Assembly (NCBI GenBank): GCA_002698425.1
Contig: NZXU01000022.1
Location: 1 to 41,253 of the forward strand
From: Ahrensia sp.
GTDB lineage: Bacteria; Pseudomonadota; Alphaproteobacteria; Rhizobiales; Rhizobiaceae
DNA: 41,253 nt
Reading direction: 5' to 3'
Shown: piece after piece, positions 17,282 through 26,068 of the stretch
Layout of the letters: each line of letters begins with the position of its first letter
Position numbering within the stretch: position 1 is the stretch's first letter
Program-made: the position numbers and the translations under genes
The notes under the pieces: model-generated
What the model saw: the letters and a program-made list of their open reading frames with translations, nothing else
Database searches by the model: none
What the model was told of the DNA's origin: nothing

Positions 17282-18100
17282 TTAGATGCGCTTCGCCAAT
17301 GGGGTCGACGACCCCTGATGTGCAAAGCAGCCAACGTCGATAATTGTGCCCGAGATGGCTTGAGCCTCCTCCGACAGCAAGAACCGGATCGCGCCGGCCA
17401 AATCCTGCCCGTTCATGACACGGCCTGCGACCGTTCCAACTGCATTCGCCTGCAGGCGCGCCTGGTCGCCGGACACACGTCCGAGGCTCATGCCCGAGAC
17501 GATACCACCGCCCCCCGGTATGACGGTGTTGACCGCAATGCCGTCCGCAAAATGATCCAAGGCCATAGCTGTCGATAATGCGATCAGGCCGCCCTTGCTC
17601 GCGGAATAGGCCGCCATATTCGGCTTGCCCCAGCCCGCGCCTGAGCCGACATTGATGATCCGCCCGCCACCGCCTTTGGCCATGTGCGGGATAGCCGCGC
17701 GGCACATGTGGTAAGGGCCCTTGAGATTGACTTCCAGAATGCGAGAAAACAGCGTCGGTTCAGTGTCAAGCACCGTACCCAGCGGACCAATGGCCGCGTT
17801 GTTGACCACGCCAAAAATCCCGTCACCGAAACTCAGCGCGTGATCGATGACGTTGGCAACGTCTGCCTCGCGCGTGACGTCGCCAGCCACGAACGTTAGC
17901 GGCAGGTCTCGCTCCGCCCCATCTGCGTTCAGTGTCGCAACCGACGCTGTTGCCACACTGGACACCTGCGCCACTTCGAGACCGAACCCAATCACCCTGT
18001 AGCCCGCCTCGGCCAGGTAAACGGCGATATCATGACCGATCCCGAAGGTCGCGCCGGACACTATCACGGTCCGGCGCTGAGTTTCGCCCGACTTGCTCAT
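17282..18100 (-). CDS. Short-chain dehydrogenase, probable cis-dihydrodiol dehydrogenase
   Basis: A 272-residue SDR: GATFGIG at residues 16-22, NNAA at 100-103, catalytic S153, Y165 and K169 (YSASK). Its start codon overlaps the stop of the dioxygenase alpha subunit (ATGA), so it is translationally coupled to it, and the beta subunit follows 18 bases later. A dehydrogenase so closely tied to a Rieske dioxygenase most likely rearomatises the cis-dihydrodiol product to a catechol, reducing NAD. The family is broad, so other alcohols are possible. Sequence motifs establish only the SDR fold; the dihydrodiol role rests on context. Confidence 0.88.
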   Translation of the reverse strand: MSKSGETQRRTVIVSGATFGIGHDIAVYLAEAGYRVIGFGLEVAQVSSVATASVATLNADGAERDLPLTFVAGDVTREADVANVIDHALSFGDGIFGVVNNAAIGPLGTVLDTEPTLFSRILEVNLKGPYHMCRAAIPHMAKGGGGRIINVGSGAGWGKPNMAAYSASKGGLIALSTAMALDHFADGIAVNTVIPGGGGIVSGMSLGRVSGDQARLQANAVGTVAGRVMNGQDLAGAIRFLLSEEAQAISGTIIDVGCFAHQGSSTPLAKRI

Positions 18101-19470
18101 TCCGCGGCCATTTCACTCGCGAAACGCTCATCGCCAGCACCCAGAAGCACATCCCAGGGCTCCATATCCAAGTGCTGCGCCCAACGGCGGTAGAAGCCGA
18201 CAGCCATGTGCTCGGTGACTTGGAGCGACACGTCTCCACGCACCTCGATTCCATTGACTACGGGGTTCTTCTGTCCAGCGTTCAGTGATTGCGCATAGTT
18301 GAAATTGTAGCGCCGCGCGATGGTGCCCATCGAAGCGTTGGTCGCGTAAAGCCAGTTTTCAAGGTCGTCCTGCTCGGTCATGCCTGCCGGGCCGGAATAA
18401 CGCATGTAGTAAGTGCGCATGAAATCTTTGACCTTGGTTGGGGCGTCAGCGTCCACGAGGAAAAAGCGCCAGGCTTCGGTCTCGTTTGCGCTGTGCGGGT
18501 GCCATGTGCACAAGTTGCGCGGCTGACGGCCGTGATACGACGTATTAGGGAACATCGTCCCGACAAAGGGCAGGAACCGGGCATTCTCACCGAGACGGCG
18601 CTTCCGTTCTTCGTGGCAGTGGCGGAAATATTCCCCAATTTCGGGATCGTTCTTGAAGGTGTCGGTGAACTCGAACCCTTCAGGCTGAACCGCCGAATGA
18701 ACGCCATGGCCCGCGGGGAAACTACACCAGACGTGTTGGGCCTCGGCCAGTTCGTTGTCACGGCGCCCTTTCACGCCCTCGAGAGCCGACGGGCCGATAC
18801 CGATCAGGTCAACCGAACGGTGGCTGGGGTTGTGATAGGTGTCACCCAGGAAGTTTTCTGCCGCGAACTTCCAGTTAGCCGGGAAAATCCATTTGTGCAC
18901 GCCGATCACTTCCGACCCGCCCGGACGACCGTCGCGGCAATCCAGCGCCTGGTCCAAGTGCAGTTTCGCGTCGCCAAGATAGGTCAGGAAGTCGGGCGCT
19001 TCGGGATCCCAAGTCGCCCAGATAGTGCCCTTGTAATTAAAGAGCTTCGCAACCTCTACCAGCGACCACTCGTCCCGATTCAGGTTGCCTTCATAGAGCG
19101 CCTTGTAAAGAGGAATCCCGCGGATACGGCCATCAGTCGTGTAGGTCCACGAGTGGTAGGGACAGGTGAACAGCGACGTGTTGCCAGATTCATAACGGCA
19201 CACCTTCATGCCGCGGTGGCGACAGCTGTTAAGAAATACGTGAATCTCGTTGGCCTTGTCGCGAACGAGGATGACGGACTCTTCGCCCATACGGGAGGTG
19301 AAGAAATCACCAGGGTTCGGAATCTGCGACTCGTGTCCGACGAACAGCCACGCGCGGGTAAAGAGCGTCTCGAGCTCCTTGCGATAAACGTCCTCACTCA
19401 CGTAGATTTCGCGGCTGATCTCACCTTTGCGCCAATCAACAAAATCCACAGCTTTATGGGGTAGCGACAT
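18097..19470 (-). CDS. Aromatic-ring-hydroxylating dioxygenase, Rieske alpha (large) subunit
   Basis: A 457-residue catalytic subunit. The Rieske [2Fe-2S] ligands are C83, H85, C103 and H106 (C-x-H-x17-C-x2-H). The mononuclear iron site is D210 (bridging), H213 and H218 in GDTYHNPSH, with the third iron ligand an aspartate in the DDLENW segment near the C-terminus. It inserts both atoms of O2 into an arene to give a cis-dihydrodiol. The ATG at 19470 follows AGGAGGAG; a GTG just upstream is less likely. It heads a nine-gene operon. The substrate is unknown: the length and beta partner fit the biphenyl/3-phenylpropionate group, and the linked hpa genes suggest a product leading to homoprotocatechuate. 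The operator at 19517-19530 lies in its promoter. Confidence 0.95.
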   Translation of the reverse strand: MSLPHKAVDFVDWRKGEISREIYVSEDVYRKELETLFTRAWLFVGHESQIPNPGDFFTSRMGEESVILVRDKANEIHVFLNSCRHRGMKVCRYESGNTSLFTCPYHSWTYTTDGRIRGIPLYKALYEGNLNRDEWSLVEVAKLFNYKGTIWATWDPEAPDFLTYLGDAKLHLDQALDCRDGRPGGSEVIGVHKWIFPANWKFAAENFLGDTYHNPSHRSVDLIGIGPSALEGVKGRRDNELAEAQHVWCSFPAGHGVHSAVQPEGFEFTDTFKNDPEIGEYFRHCHEERKRRLGENARFLPFVGTMFPNTSYHGRQPRNLCTWHPHSANETEAWRFFLVDADAPTKVKDFMRTYYMRYSGPAGMTEQDDLENWLYATNASMGTIARRYNFNYAQSLNAGQKNPVVNGIEVRGDVSLQVTEHMAVGFYRRWAQHLDMEPWDVLLGAGDERFASEMAAE

Positions 19471-19513
19471 CACGAATCTCCTCCTCGGTCATGGATATCC
19501 AAGCTATGCCTAT

Positions 19514-19542
19514 ATGGTTAACATGTTTACTTGTCATGTCAA
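19514..19542 (-). promoter_or_regulatory. Promoter and palindromic operator of the dioxygenase operon
   Basis: On the minus strand TTGACA (19542-19537) is a perfect -35 box, and TAACCA (19520-19515) lies 16 bases further as a weak -10. The palindromic site GTTAACATGTTTAC at 19517-19530 fills the spacer and overlaps the -10. The same site recurs before the TRAP, hpa and esterase genes. Overlap with the core promoter suggests repression by a MarR-type dimer. Confidence 0.65.
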
Positions 19543-19575
19543 CTCAGAATGACAGCTGACGTGAAAAAACCTCGT

Positions 19576-20769
19576 TCAGCGACGCTGCGTTTGACCCACC
19601 GACAAGGCAGAAAAGATCCCAAGCAGACCAATCGCACCGGTGAGGCCTACGACCCAAGACCACCCCCCGGACTGAAAGCCGATACCGCCAAGGGCCCCCA
19701 CCAAGCTTCCACCTTGATAGTAGGCGAAAAGGTAGAGAGACGCCGCCAATGCCCTGCTGCTCTGAGCCTTTTGGCTCACCCATCCGCTGGCCACGCTGTG
19801 GGAAGAAAACATTCCAAAGGTGAGGACCGCGAGACCGATAAGAATAATCGGGAACGAGGTCGATAAGGTAATCAGGATACCTGCGACCATGATTGTCTGA
19901 AAGATCCACAAGGTATGCTTGTGGCCCGCAATCGCGACCATGCGGCCCGCAAAAGCCGCACCAAAACTTCCGACAATGTAGATGACGAATACCATGCCAA
20001 CAGCAGACTGAGTTAGGTTATACGGTGCTGCGACCAGGCGATATGTGATGTAGTTAAATATGGTTACGAACCCGCTCATGATGGCGAAGCCTACAAAGAA
20101 CAGTTTCAGAAGCGCTGGGTTCGCCAGGATACCCCTGGTCTCTTTGACAAGATGTCTCAATCCGCGCCCGCGCGGCGTGAAATTACGCGACGTAGGTAGA
20201 GAAATTTGGAAGTAGGCCGCCGCGCCCAGTCCCGCTACACCGATGATCACAACGGCCGTTCGCCAGCCAAGATAATCGGTAATCAACGAGGCCAGCATCC
20301 TGCCGAACATACCGCCGAGGGCGCTTCCCCCGATAAACAGTCCAAGGGAACGGGCAAAGGCTTTGGATTCCAGTTCTTCGGACAGGTAGGCCATTGCGAC
20401 CGACTGAACCCCGCAAAGCGAAATCCCCATGGCCATGCGAATTGCAATGATTGTGGTCCAGGATGGCGCAAAAGCCATCGCAACCGTCAGGGCCGATGAC
20501 GAAAACAGCGAAGCAAACATGATCTGTTTTCGCCCGACAGCATCAGACAACGCACCGGACACCAGAAGCGCAAACGCCATTACGCCGGTTGTCACTGACA
20601 AGGCAAGGCTACTTTGAGCCGCGCCTACACCGAATTCATTGGTGAAAACAGGAAGTAGGGATTGGATATAGTACAGAAGACAGAATGTTGTGAATCCCGC
20701 AGCAAAAAGAGCGGACCGAATCCGCCTGAATTCAGATGTTTGCGGAGAGATCAAACGCGCCTCGGTCAT
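19576..20769 (-). CDS. MFS transporter, YnfM/arabinose-efflux-like
   Basis: A 397-residue inner-membrane protein with about twelve hydrophobic segments. The family loop between helices 2 and 3 is GALSDAVGRKQIMF, close to the MFS consensus G-x3-D-x2-G-R-K. It follows the TRAP permease after a 143-base gap on the same strand, probably in the same transcript. Single-component MFS carriers near aromatic catabolism genes either import an aromatic acid or export an intermediate; the direction cannot be told from sequence. The presence of a separate high-affinity TRAP system upstream suggests a complementary or efflux role. Confidence 0.88.
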   Translation of the reverse strand: MTEARLISPQTSEFRRIRSALFAAGFTTFCLLYYIQSLLPVFTNEFGVGAAQSSLALSVTTGVMAFALLVSGALSDAVGRKQIMFASLFSSSALTVAMAFAPSWTTIIAIRMAMGISLCGVQSVAMAYLSEELESKAFARSLGLFIGGSALGGMFGRMLASLITDYLGWRTAVVIIGVAGLGAAAYFQISLPTSRNFTPRGRGLRHLVKETRGILANPALLKLFFVGFAIMSGFVTIFNYITYRLVAAPYNLTQSAVGMVFVIYIVGSFGAAFAGRMVAIAGHKHTLWIFQTIMVAGILITLSTSFPIILIGLAVLTFGMFSSHSVASGWVSQKAQSSRALAASLYLFAYYQGGSLVGALGGIGFQSGGWSWVVGLTGAIGLLGIFSALSVGQTQRR

Positions 20770-20912
20770 GATGGACTAGCCTTTGCGAGAGATGGCCGTC
20801 GTCAAACATGAGGTGACGGTCGCCGTCAGTATTACAGACCAAACGGAAGCGACACCGTACCGTTTCAACAACGGCACGGTGTCGTGATCATATTTGCACT
20901 CAGTTATCTCGG

Positions 20913-22808
20913 TTACTGATTAAGTGGCTCCGTGAAACTGGGGCGATGTATCTTCCAGGACAGGAATACTGCAATGGTCAGCCCCGAAGCGGTTACAACA
21001 ATTGACCAATATTCCAGGCCACCAAATATGGCCGTGGCCGCCAGTACACCCAATCCCAGGAGCATTACGATACCTTCATAAATCCAGCTCGGAATGGCCT
21101 TGAAGGGCGAATCCAGCATCGACAGTTTCAGCAGATACACAGCCACGATTGTATCAAACAGCGTTGTACCAATCTCTACCCAGGTTCCCTGCATCAGCAG
21201 GGCAGGGTTGTAGACCCATACAAACGGCATCACGTAGGCCACCACCCCAAGACGCATCCCAAGAAAACCGGTCGCCCACATGTCCGCTTGCGCAAGCCGC
21301 GCGGCGACGATGCTTCCGATCGCAATCGGGGGTGTGACCATGCTCATGAGACCGAAATACAGAAGGAACATATGGGCAGATATCGGCTCTACCCCGAGGT
21401 CAATCATTGTGGGCGCAACGACGGTGACCAAGACGATGTAAACAGCTGCCGTCGGCATTCCCATACCGAGGACGATGGCCACAAGCGCACTGAGGACAAG
21501 CAGCGCCAAAAGTCCGTATGCGGTTGCCATGTGGGTCAGGGCGAGAGACAGCTGGAACGCGAAGCCAGTTGAGTTCAATAGACCGATGATAACGCCGGCG
21601 CCGCCTCCGATCAAAAGTAGCGGGCTGAACTCTTGTCCAAGGCTAACCAGAGCGGCTCCCAAACGTGAAAGGTCCAATTTGAACCGAACCTTGATGACGT
21701 AGATGGACATCATAACCGCTGAGGCGATCAGTGCGCACAACCCCGGGTTCAGCGCAGTCGCGAAAAGCAGGTACATCAGTGCTGCGAGTGAGATCAGAAT
21801 CTCCCACCCTTCTTTCAATGTCTCCCTGACTGTCGGAATTTCAGAGCGGTCCAGCCCTTGCAGATTGTTCTTGCTCGCCATCGCGTCGACTTTGAAGAAC
21901 AGCGTAAGGAAATACAGGAAGGCTGGGATCGAGGCCGCCACGACAATGTCTGAATATGGCACTTGCAGGACTTCAGCCATGATAAAGGCAGTGGCGCCCA
22001 TGATGGGGGGCGCAATCTGGCCGCCATTTGACGCGGTCGCTTCGATTGCGGCGGCTTGGACGCGTGTCAAACCGATCCGTACCATCATCGGAATCGTGAA
22101 GATGCCGGTCGACATGATGTTGGCCACCGTTGACCCTGAAAGCATCCCGAAGAGGCCGGACGCCACGACTGCAACCTTTGCCGGGCCACCACGTCGGTGG
22201 CCGACGGCGGCAAGCGCCAGATTATTGAAAAAGGTCATGCCATTGGCGATTTCCATTACCTTGCCAAAGACCATGAACGGTAGAACAAGCGTCACAATTA
22301 CCGTGACGACCAACCCCGGGACACCATTACTATCCGCATAGAGATAAATGATTGTTCTCGTCGGAGCGAACACCGAGGCCTGAAGGACACCGGGAATCAG
22401 GTCGCCAAAGAAACCATAGGCCGCGATAATCCAAACCAGCGCGGCGATTATGAAGCCCAGTGACTTACGAAGAGCCTCGGCCAACAAAAAAAGGCCGATC
22501 GCACCCGGTATCCAAATGTCAGGTGTCCGAAATGCCATGGTCACCATCCATGACTTGAAGTTATAGGCATACCAAAACCAGGCCGCCGCACCTGCAAAGG
22601 CGAGCAACAGATCGATCCAGATCAATTTCTTGAAATAGGGATGCGTCAACATTCCCGCCGCAATCGCCAAGCCCAGCGCGATCGCGACCGCTTGCTGGGT
22701 CACGATGGGCAAGTTAAGAATTTGCGGTACGTTGGTGACCCAGAGAACGCCCAATATTGGCATCAACACCAGTGCCGCTGTAAGCGTAACGGCCTTAATT
22801 CTTTGCAT
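20913..22808 (-). CDS. TRAP transporter fused membrane subunit (4TM-12TM, DctQM type)
   Basis: A 631-residue inner-membrane protein. The first 150 or so residues hold four to six hydrophobic helices replacing the small DctQ subunit. The remainder is the DctM-type channel, with typical glycine-rich segments such as GGPAKVAVVASGLFGMLSGS, NGGQIAPPIMGATAF and GMGMPTAAVYI. GGGAGG precedes the ATG. Such fusions usually work with TAXI-type binding proteins, and one is encoded immediately upstream. The system would use the sodium or proton gradient to import an organic acid, here probably an aromatic one. Confidence 0.93.
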   Translation of the reverse strand: MQRIKAVTLTAALVLMPILGVLWVTNVPQILNLPIVTQQAVAIALGLAIAAGMLTHPYFKKLIWIDLLLAFAGAAAWFWYAYNFKSWMVTMAFRTPDIWIPGAIGLFLLAEALRKSLGFIIAALVWIIAAYGFFGDLIPGVLQASVFAPTRTIIYLYADSNGVPGLVVTVIVTLVLPFMVFGKVMEIANGMTFFNNLALAAVGHRRGGPAKVAVVASGLFGMLSGSTVANIMSTGIFTIPMMVRIGLTRVQAAAIEATASNGGQIAPPIMGATAFIMAEVLQVPYSDIVVAASIPAFLYFLTLFFKVDAMASKNNLQGLDRSEIPTVRETLKEGWEILISLAALMYLLFATALNPGLCALIASAVMMSIYVIKVRFKLDLSRLGAALVSLGQEFSPLLLIGGGAGVIIGLLNSTGFAFQLSLALTHMATAYGLLALLVLSALVAIVLGMGMPTAAVYIVLVTVVAPTMIDLGVEPISAHMFLLYFGLMSMVTPPIAIGSIVAARLAQADMWATGFLGMRLGVVAYVMPFVWVYNPALLMQGTWVEIGTTLFDTIVAVYLLKLSMLDSPFKAIPSWIYEGIVMLLGLGVLAATAIFGGLEYWSIVVTASGLTIAVFLSWKIHRPSFTEPLNQ

Positions 22809-22842
22809 GGCATTTCCCTCCCCGAGAAATGGGCACTACATT

Positions 22843-22877
22843 AAAAAAGCACCTCCCGATGCAGATCGGAAGGTGCT
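22843..22877 (-). terminator. Hairpin terminator/attenuator between TAXI binding protein and TRAP permease
   Basis: On the minus strand a 13-bp stem (AGCACCTTCCGAT with ATCGGGAGGTGCT, one G-U pair) closes a four-base loop and runs directly into six T residues (22848-22843). It lies just after the binding-protein stop (22894) and before the permease start (22808). Partial termination here would give more binding protein than permease, the usual stoichiometry of such transporters. Confidence 0.82.
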
Positions 22878-22893
22878 CCGTTCGGCCCAAATC

Positions 22894-23886
22894 TCAGAAT
22901 TTGGCTTGATGCCGCTCGTGCTCGTCAGTCCATAGACCAACTTCTTTGTAAAACTTGATTGCGCCAGCGTGATAAGGAACGGACGGCTCGGGAAGAGCGA
23001 GCTGGTTCTGGGCAATGCCGCGCAACGGCCCGATATCCGACTGGAGATCCGCCCAATTGTCGTACAGCGCCTTCGTGATAGCGTAGGCGTCATCCTCGGA
23101 CATCGCATCATTCGCAACCAGCAAGGTATCGTAGGAAACGATCGGAGTTTCCCCGATAATGAAAGGACGCTTCTCGTTCGGCTCTGCGACGCTAGCCGAA
23201 ACGCCCTTGACCTCACGGGCAAAGAAGCCTTCATCCGCATGGCTGCCGTTGGCAACAATCCGCAGACCACCAGAGACCGATGCCTGAGACTCCAGCAGAA
23301 CCGGCATAGTCGTCGCGACGGGCGCAGCATCAGCGCGGCCTTCGACCACAGCGGTAATGCCATCCATCAAGCCGCCGCTCGACATAAAGTTTACGTCGCT
23401 GGTTTCCAGGCCGCCCGACCGAACGATCGCGCTGTTGATCAGGGTCAGAGCCTGAGAGGTCGGCATGTCGCCCATGATCCGTTTGCCGCGCAAATCATCG
23501 GCGGAAAGGATGCCAGAGTCTGCACGCGTGATGAAGGCGTAGGGAATGTTCCAGACCCGCGCAAGGCTGCGGAGGTTGGTGACCGGCTGGGGAAAGTCCG
23601 CCTTACCTTCATATGCCAAGCCTGCATCAACAGTTGAAGCCAGACCAAGCGTGATATCCCCCACGCTGATGGAAGGCAAATAGACCGAAGACCCGGCAAA
23701 CGGCTGCGCGGTGGAGCGGATGCCCAGCTTTTCTTGAAAGACCTTCGCAAACCCGCTGCCAATTAGGAAATAGGTCGAGCCGGATGGGTTGGTCCCAATC
23801 GTGATGTTCTTGAGTTCAGCCATTGCGGAATGGCTGATTCCGAAGAGCATAAAGGCCGCAGTGGCGGCGACGTGCCAACGTTTCAT
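22894..23886 (-). CDS. TRAP transporter solute-binding protein, TAXI family
   Basis: A 330-residue secreted protein with a signal peptide of about 23 residues (MKRWHVAATAAFMLFGISHS then AMA before EL). The mature protein begins KNITIGTNPSGSTYFLIGSG, the hallmark of the TAXI (TRAP-associated extracytoplasmic immunogenic) family, followed by STAQPFAGSSVYLPSI. It captures the ligand in the periplasm and delivers it to the fused permease. GGGAGG stands before the ATG. TAXI ligands known are mostly amino acids and organic acids; an aryl acid is plausible here. The gene is divergent from the FAD-type hydroxyacid dehydrogenase and has the shared operator in its promoter. Confidence 0.93.
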   Translation of the reverse strand: MKRWHVAATAAFMLFGISHSAMAELKNITIGTNPSGSTYFLIGSGFAKVFQEKLGIRSTAQPFAGSSVYLPSISVGDITLGLASTVDAGLAYEGKADFPQPVTNLRSLARVWNIPYAFITRADSGILSADDLRGKRIMGDMPTSQALTLINSAIVRSGGLETSDVNFMSSGGLMDGITAVVEGRADAAPVATTMPVLLESQASVSGGLRIVANGSHADEGFFAREVKGVSASVAEPNEKRPFIIGETPIVSYDTLLVANDAMSEDDAYAITKALYDNWADLQSDIGPLRGIAQNQLALPEPSVPYHAGAIKFYKEVGLWTDEHERHQAKF

Positions 23887-23922
23887 GTGGTTTCCTCCCT
23901 GGAAAGATATGGCATCAGACAG

Positions 23923-23956
23923 ATAAACATGTTAACTAAACCGCCACGCGAGTCAA
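23923..23956 (-). promoter_or_regulatory. Promoter and operator of the TAXI/TRAP operon
   Basis: On the minus strand TTGACT (23956-23951) is followed after 16 bases by TAACAT (23934-23929), a reasonable -35/-10 pair. The palindromic site, ATAAACATGTTAAC on the plus strand at 23923-23936, covers the -10, differing by one base from the site before the dioxygenase operon. It may also influence the divergent gene starting at 24046. Confidence 0.65.
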
Positions 23957-24045
23957 CAAGTTTTTGCAGATAGAGATGAGCTATCACTGAGCCGCGACCA
24001 TGTTGAACACGTGAGGATTGGGCAACGAAACAAGAGGAGGCAGGC

Positions 24046-25446
24046 ATGACGCCCTACTCTCATCTAATTGAAAAATCTCGCGAAATCTTAGGGGATGGAG
24101 GGATTGTAGAGGTTTGTGACGCCGCTGATTTCTTGAAGGACAGTGTTGGCCCTGGCTTGCCTTGCCTGTTCGTGGCGCGTCCCAAGACAACGGAACAAAT
24201 GTCCCGCATCGTAAGCCTGTGCCGCGCGCATGGCGTTGCCATTGTCCCACAAGGGGGAAACAGCAATGTTTGCGCCATGGCTGTTCCGACCGAGGAACAG
24301 CCGACTATATTGCTGTCGCTGTCCCGCATGAATGCGATCATCGAGATCAATCCCGCGCGGTCTACCGTGACAGTCGAGGCCGGTTGCATAATGGAGGTCC
24401 TGCAGGACGCAGTGGCAGAACATGGTCTGGCTTTTGCGCCGGATTGGGGCGCGCGTGGCACGGCTACTGTCGGGGGCGCAGTTGCGACAAACGGCGGTGG
24501 TCTGAACGTCCTTCGATTCGGAACCACGCGTGAGCAAGTTCTCGGCATGGAGGTCGTTATGGCGGATGGCCGAGTTTGGAACGGGCTGCGTGCGCTCGTT
24601 AAAGACAACTCAGGCTACGATCTGAAGCACCTGTTTGTCGGCTCGGAAGGCACGCTTGGCATCATCACGAAACTGATGTTCCGCTTGCACCCGGCACAGC
24701 CTCTCTCCCAGTCGATGTTCGCTTCTCTCAGCGACAAGTCTCGCGTCACCGAGTTTCTTGCAATGGCGCGTTCGATTGCCGGAGAGAGGTTGACGGCATT
24801 CGAACTGCTACCGGGCCTGGGTGTCGAAAAGGCGCTCGAACGTTATCCCGATCTACGACGCCCCTGCGAAACGCGAGCGGATTGGTACATCCTGGTCCGG
24901 ATGTCAGATCGTGAGAAAGTCGATGAGAAACTGGCGACCCTGTTCGAAATGGGCTTCGAAACCGGGATCATTGATGATGCGGTTATGGCAAGTTCTGACG
25001 CGCAGGAAAAAAACCTCTGGGAAATTCGCGAGCAGATGATCCCGCATCAGTACTTCGGTGCATATAAGATGATGAAATGGGATGTTTCTATTCCCGTCGA
25101 TGAAATCATGGCGTTCCTCGCAGAAGCGGAGGCAACAATCGCCAGTATCTCCGAAAGAGCCTTCAGCTACGCCGTGGGGCATGTGGGCGACGGCAACATC
25201 CACCTGAGCGCCTATCTGGAAAGAACTGACGACGCAGATTCGATTTCAGCGCGAATTTATGAGCAGATCGATTCGCTGATCTGGGAGTTTGGGGGGTCAA
25301 TCGTGGCCGAACACGGCGTCGGATCTCTCTATCGGGACCGCGTACAACGTCAGAAAAGTCAGCTCGAGTACGAGATGCTCCAACGCCTGAAGCAATGCTT
25401 CGATCCGGAAGGCCTTTTCAATCCCGGCAAGTTAGTTAACATGTAG
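24046..25446 (+). CDS. FAD-dependent D-2-hydroxyacid dehydrogenase (D-lactate/glycolate oxidase family)
   Basis: A 466-residue flavoprotein of the GlcD/Dld2/D-2-hydroxyglutarate dehydrogenase family. The N-terminal FAD_binding_4 (PCMH) domain includes IVPQGGNSNVCAMAVP and TVGGAVATNGGGLNVLRFG; the C-terminal cap domain has the metal and substrate motifs GHVGDGNIHLS and AEHGVGSLYRD. The family oxidises D-2-hydroxyacids to 2-oxoacids. AGGAGG lies before the ATG at 24046. It is divergent from the TAXI transporter and followed by a strong terminator and a MarR regulator. With the L-specific FMN enzyme at 9758-10987, the island could oxidise both enantiomers of a hydroxyacid, possibly an aryl-lactate (inference). 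Confidence 0.9.
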   Translation: MTPYSHLIEKSREILGDGGIVEVCDAADFLKDSVGPGLPCLFVARPKTTEQMSRIVSLCRAHGVAIVPQGGNSNVCAMAVPTEEQPTILLSLSRMNAIIEINPARSTVTVEAGCIMEVLQDAVAEHGLAFAPDWGARGTATVGGAVATNGGGLNVLRFGTTREQVLGMEVVMADGRVWNGLRALVKDNSGYDLKHLFVGSEGTLGIITKLMFRLHPAQPLSQSMFASLSDKSRVTEFLAMARSIAGERLTAFELLPGLGVEKALERYPDLRRPCETRADWYILVRMSDREKVDEKLATLFEMGFETGIIDDAVMASSDAQEKNLWEIREQMIPHQYFGAYKMMKWDVSIPVDEIMAFLAEAEATIASISERAFSYAVGHVGDGNIHLSAYLERTDDADSISARIYEQIDSLIWEFGGSIVAEHGVGSLYRDRVQRQKSQLEYEMLQRLKQCFDPEGLFNPGKLVNM

Positions 25447-25448
25447 GA
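25435..25448 (+). promoter_or_regulatory. Operator-like half-conserved site at the end of the FAD dehydrogenase gene
   Basis: GTTAACATGTAGGA matches the first ten positions of the island operator but not the last four. It overlaps the final codons and stop of the dehydrogenase gene, 106 bases before the MarR gene. Coding constraint could explain it, so a regulatory role is only possible. Confidence 0.2.
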
Positions 25449-25486
25449 TCTGGCGTGCAGCCCGGGTACGGGGGTAGCCAATAGCG

Positions 25487-25535
25487 CGCACACTCTGGCG
25501 ATTTCGTAGAGGATCGCCAGAGTGTGCGATTTTTT
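25487..25535 (+). terminator. Strong rho-independent terminator
   Basis: A perfect 16-bp inverted repeat (CGCACACTCTGGCGAT at 25487-25502, and its complement at 25513-25528) encloses a ten-base loop and is followed by A and six T residues at 25530-25535. It ends transcription of the FAD-type dehydrogenase and separates it from the MarR gene starting at 25555. Because the stem contains a GTG that would lengthen the MarR gene, the later ATG is preferred as that gene's start. Confidence 0.92.
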
Positions 25536-25554
25536 GTTATGCGACGGGAAAAGA

Positions 25555-26049
25555 ATGGTGAAAGATCGAACCGGTAAATCGCCCAACCTCAGCGACCTGA
25601 TGTATGTTGACCGGTCGCTCGCCGTCGCCTGCACGCGCGGCCGCGAAGCTGTCGTTTCCAGGTTCCGAGATATGCTGCATCGAGAAAACCTTTCAGAACA
25701 GCAATGGCGTGTCTTACGAATTCTGACCGATCAAGGCGAGTTAACTTCGGTTGAGATTTCTTCCCTTGCCTGCATTCACAAAGTCAGCATTTCCAGAATT
25801 GTAAGTTCGCTGGAAAGCCGAGGTTTGGTGGCGCGGCGTGCCAGCGAAACCGACGCTCGAGCGAGTTATGTCGATTTAACGCCTTATGGCAGAATGTTCA
25901 TGAAACCACTCGTCGAAGAAGCTACCGTAATTCACCTTCAGATCGCTGATGATTTCGGGATTGAACGCTACGAACAGCTATTGCTTCTGTTGCGCCAACT
26001 TGCCGAAATCAACAAGTCTCAAAATGCAATGACATCGGACGACTCGTAA
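25555..26049 (+). CDS. MarR-family regulator, HpaR-like paralogue
   Basis: A 164-residue winged-helix regulator. The segment LSEQQWRVLRILTDQGELTS is shared in pattern with the HpaR protein encoded at 33874 (VTEQQWRVLRVL), followed by a recognition helix in SLACIHKVSISRIVSSLE and the wing (DARASYVDLTPYG). HpaR-type proteins are dimeric repressors released by aromatic acids. It stands alone between a terminator and the convergent hpaI gene. The ATG at 25555 has a weak GGGAAAAG ahead; a GTG at 25522 is inside the terminator stem. It is one of two candidates to bind the repeated palindromic operator. Confidence 0.88.
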   Translation: MVKDRTGKSPNLSDLMYVDRSLAVACTRGREAVVSRFRDMLHRENLSEQQWRVLRILTDQGELTSVEISSLACIHKVSISRIVSSLESRGLVARRASETDARASYVDLTPYGRMFMKPLVEEATVIHLQIADDFGIERYEQLLLLLRQLAEINKSQNAMTSDDS

Positions 26050-26068
26050 TCTCGTTACGCCCGGACAG

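Noticed and set aside
18289..19464. 391-codon plus-strand frame opposite the dioxygenase alpha subunit
   Set aside because: The minus strand carries all Rieske and iron-site residues and a strong RBS; the plus frame is a shadow.
20795..20820. Possible further operator copy (TCAAACATGAGGTG) before the MFS gene
   Set aside because: Only about 7 of 14 positions match and there is no symmetric second half.
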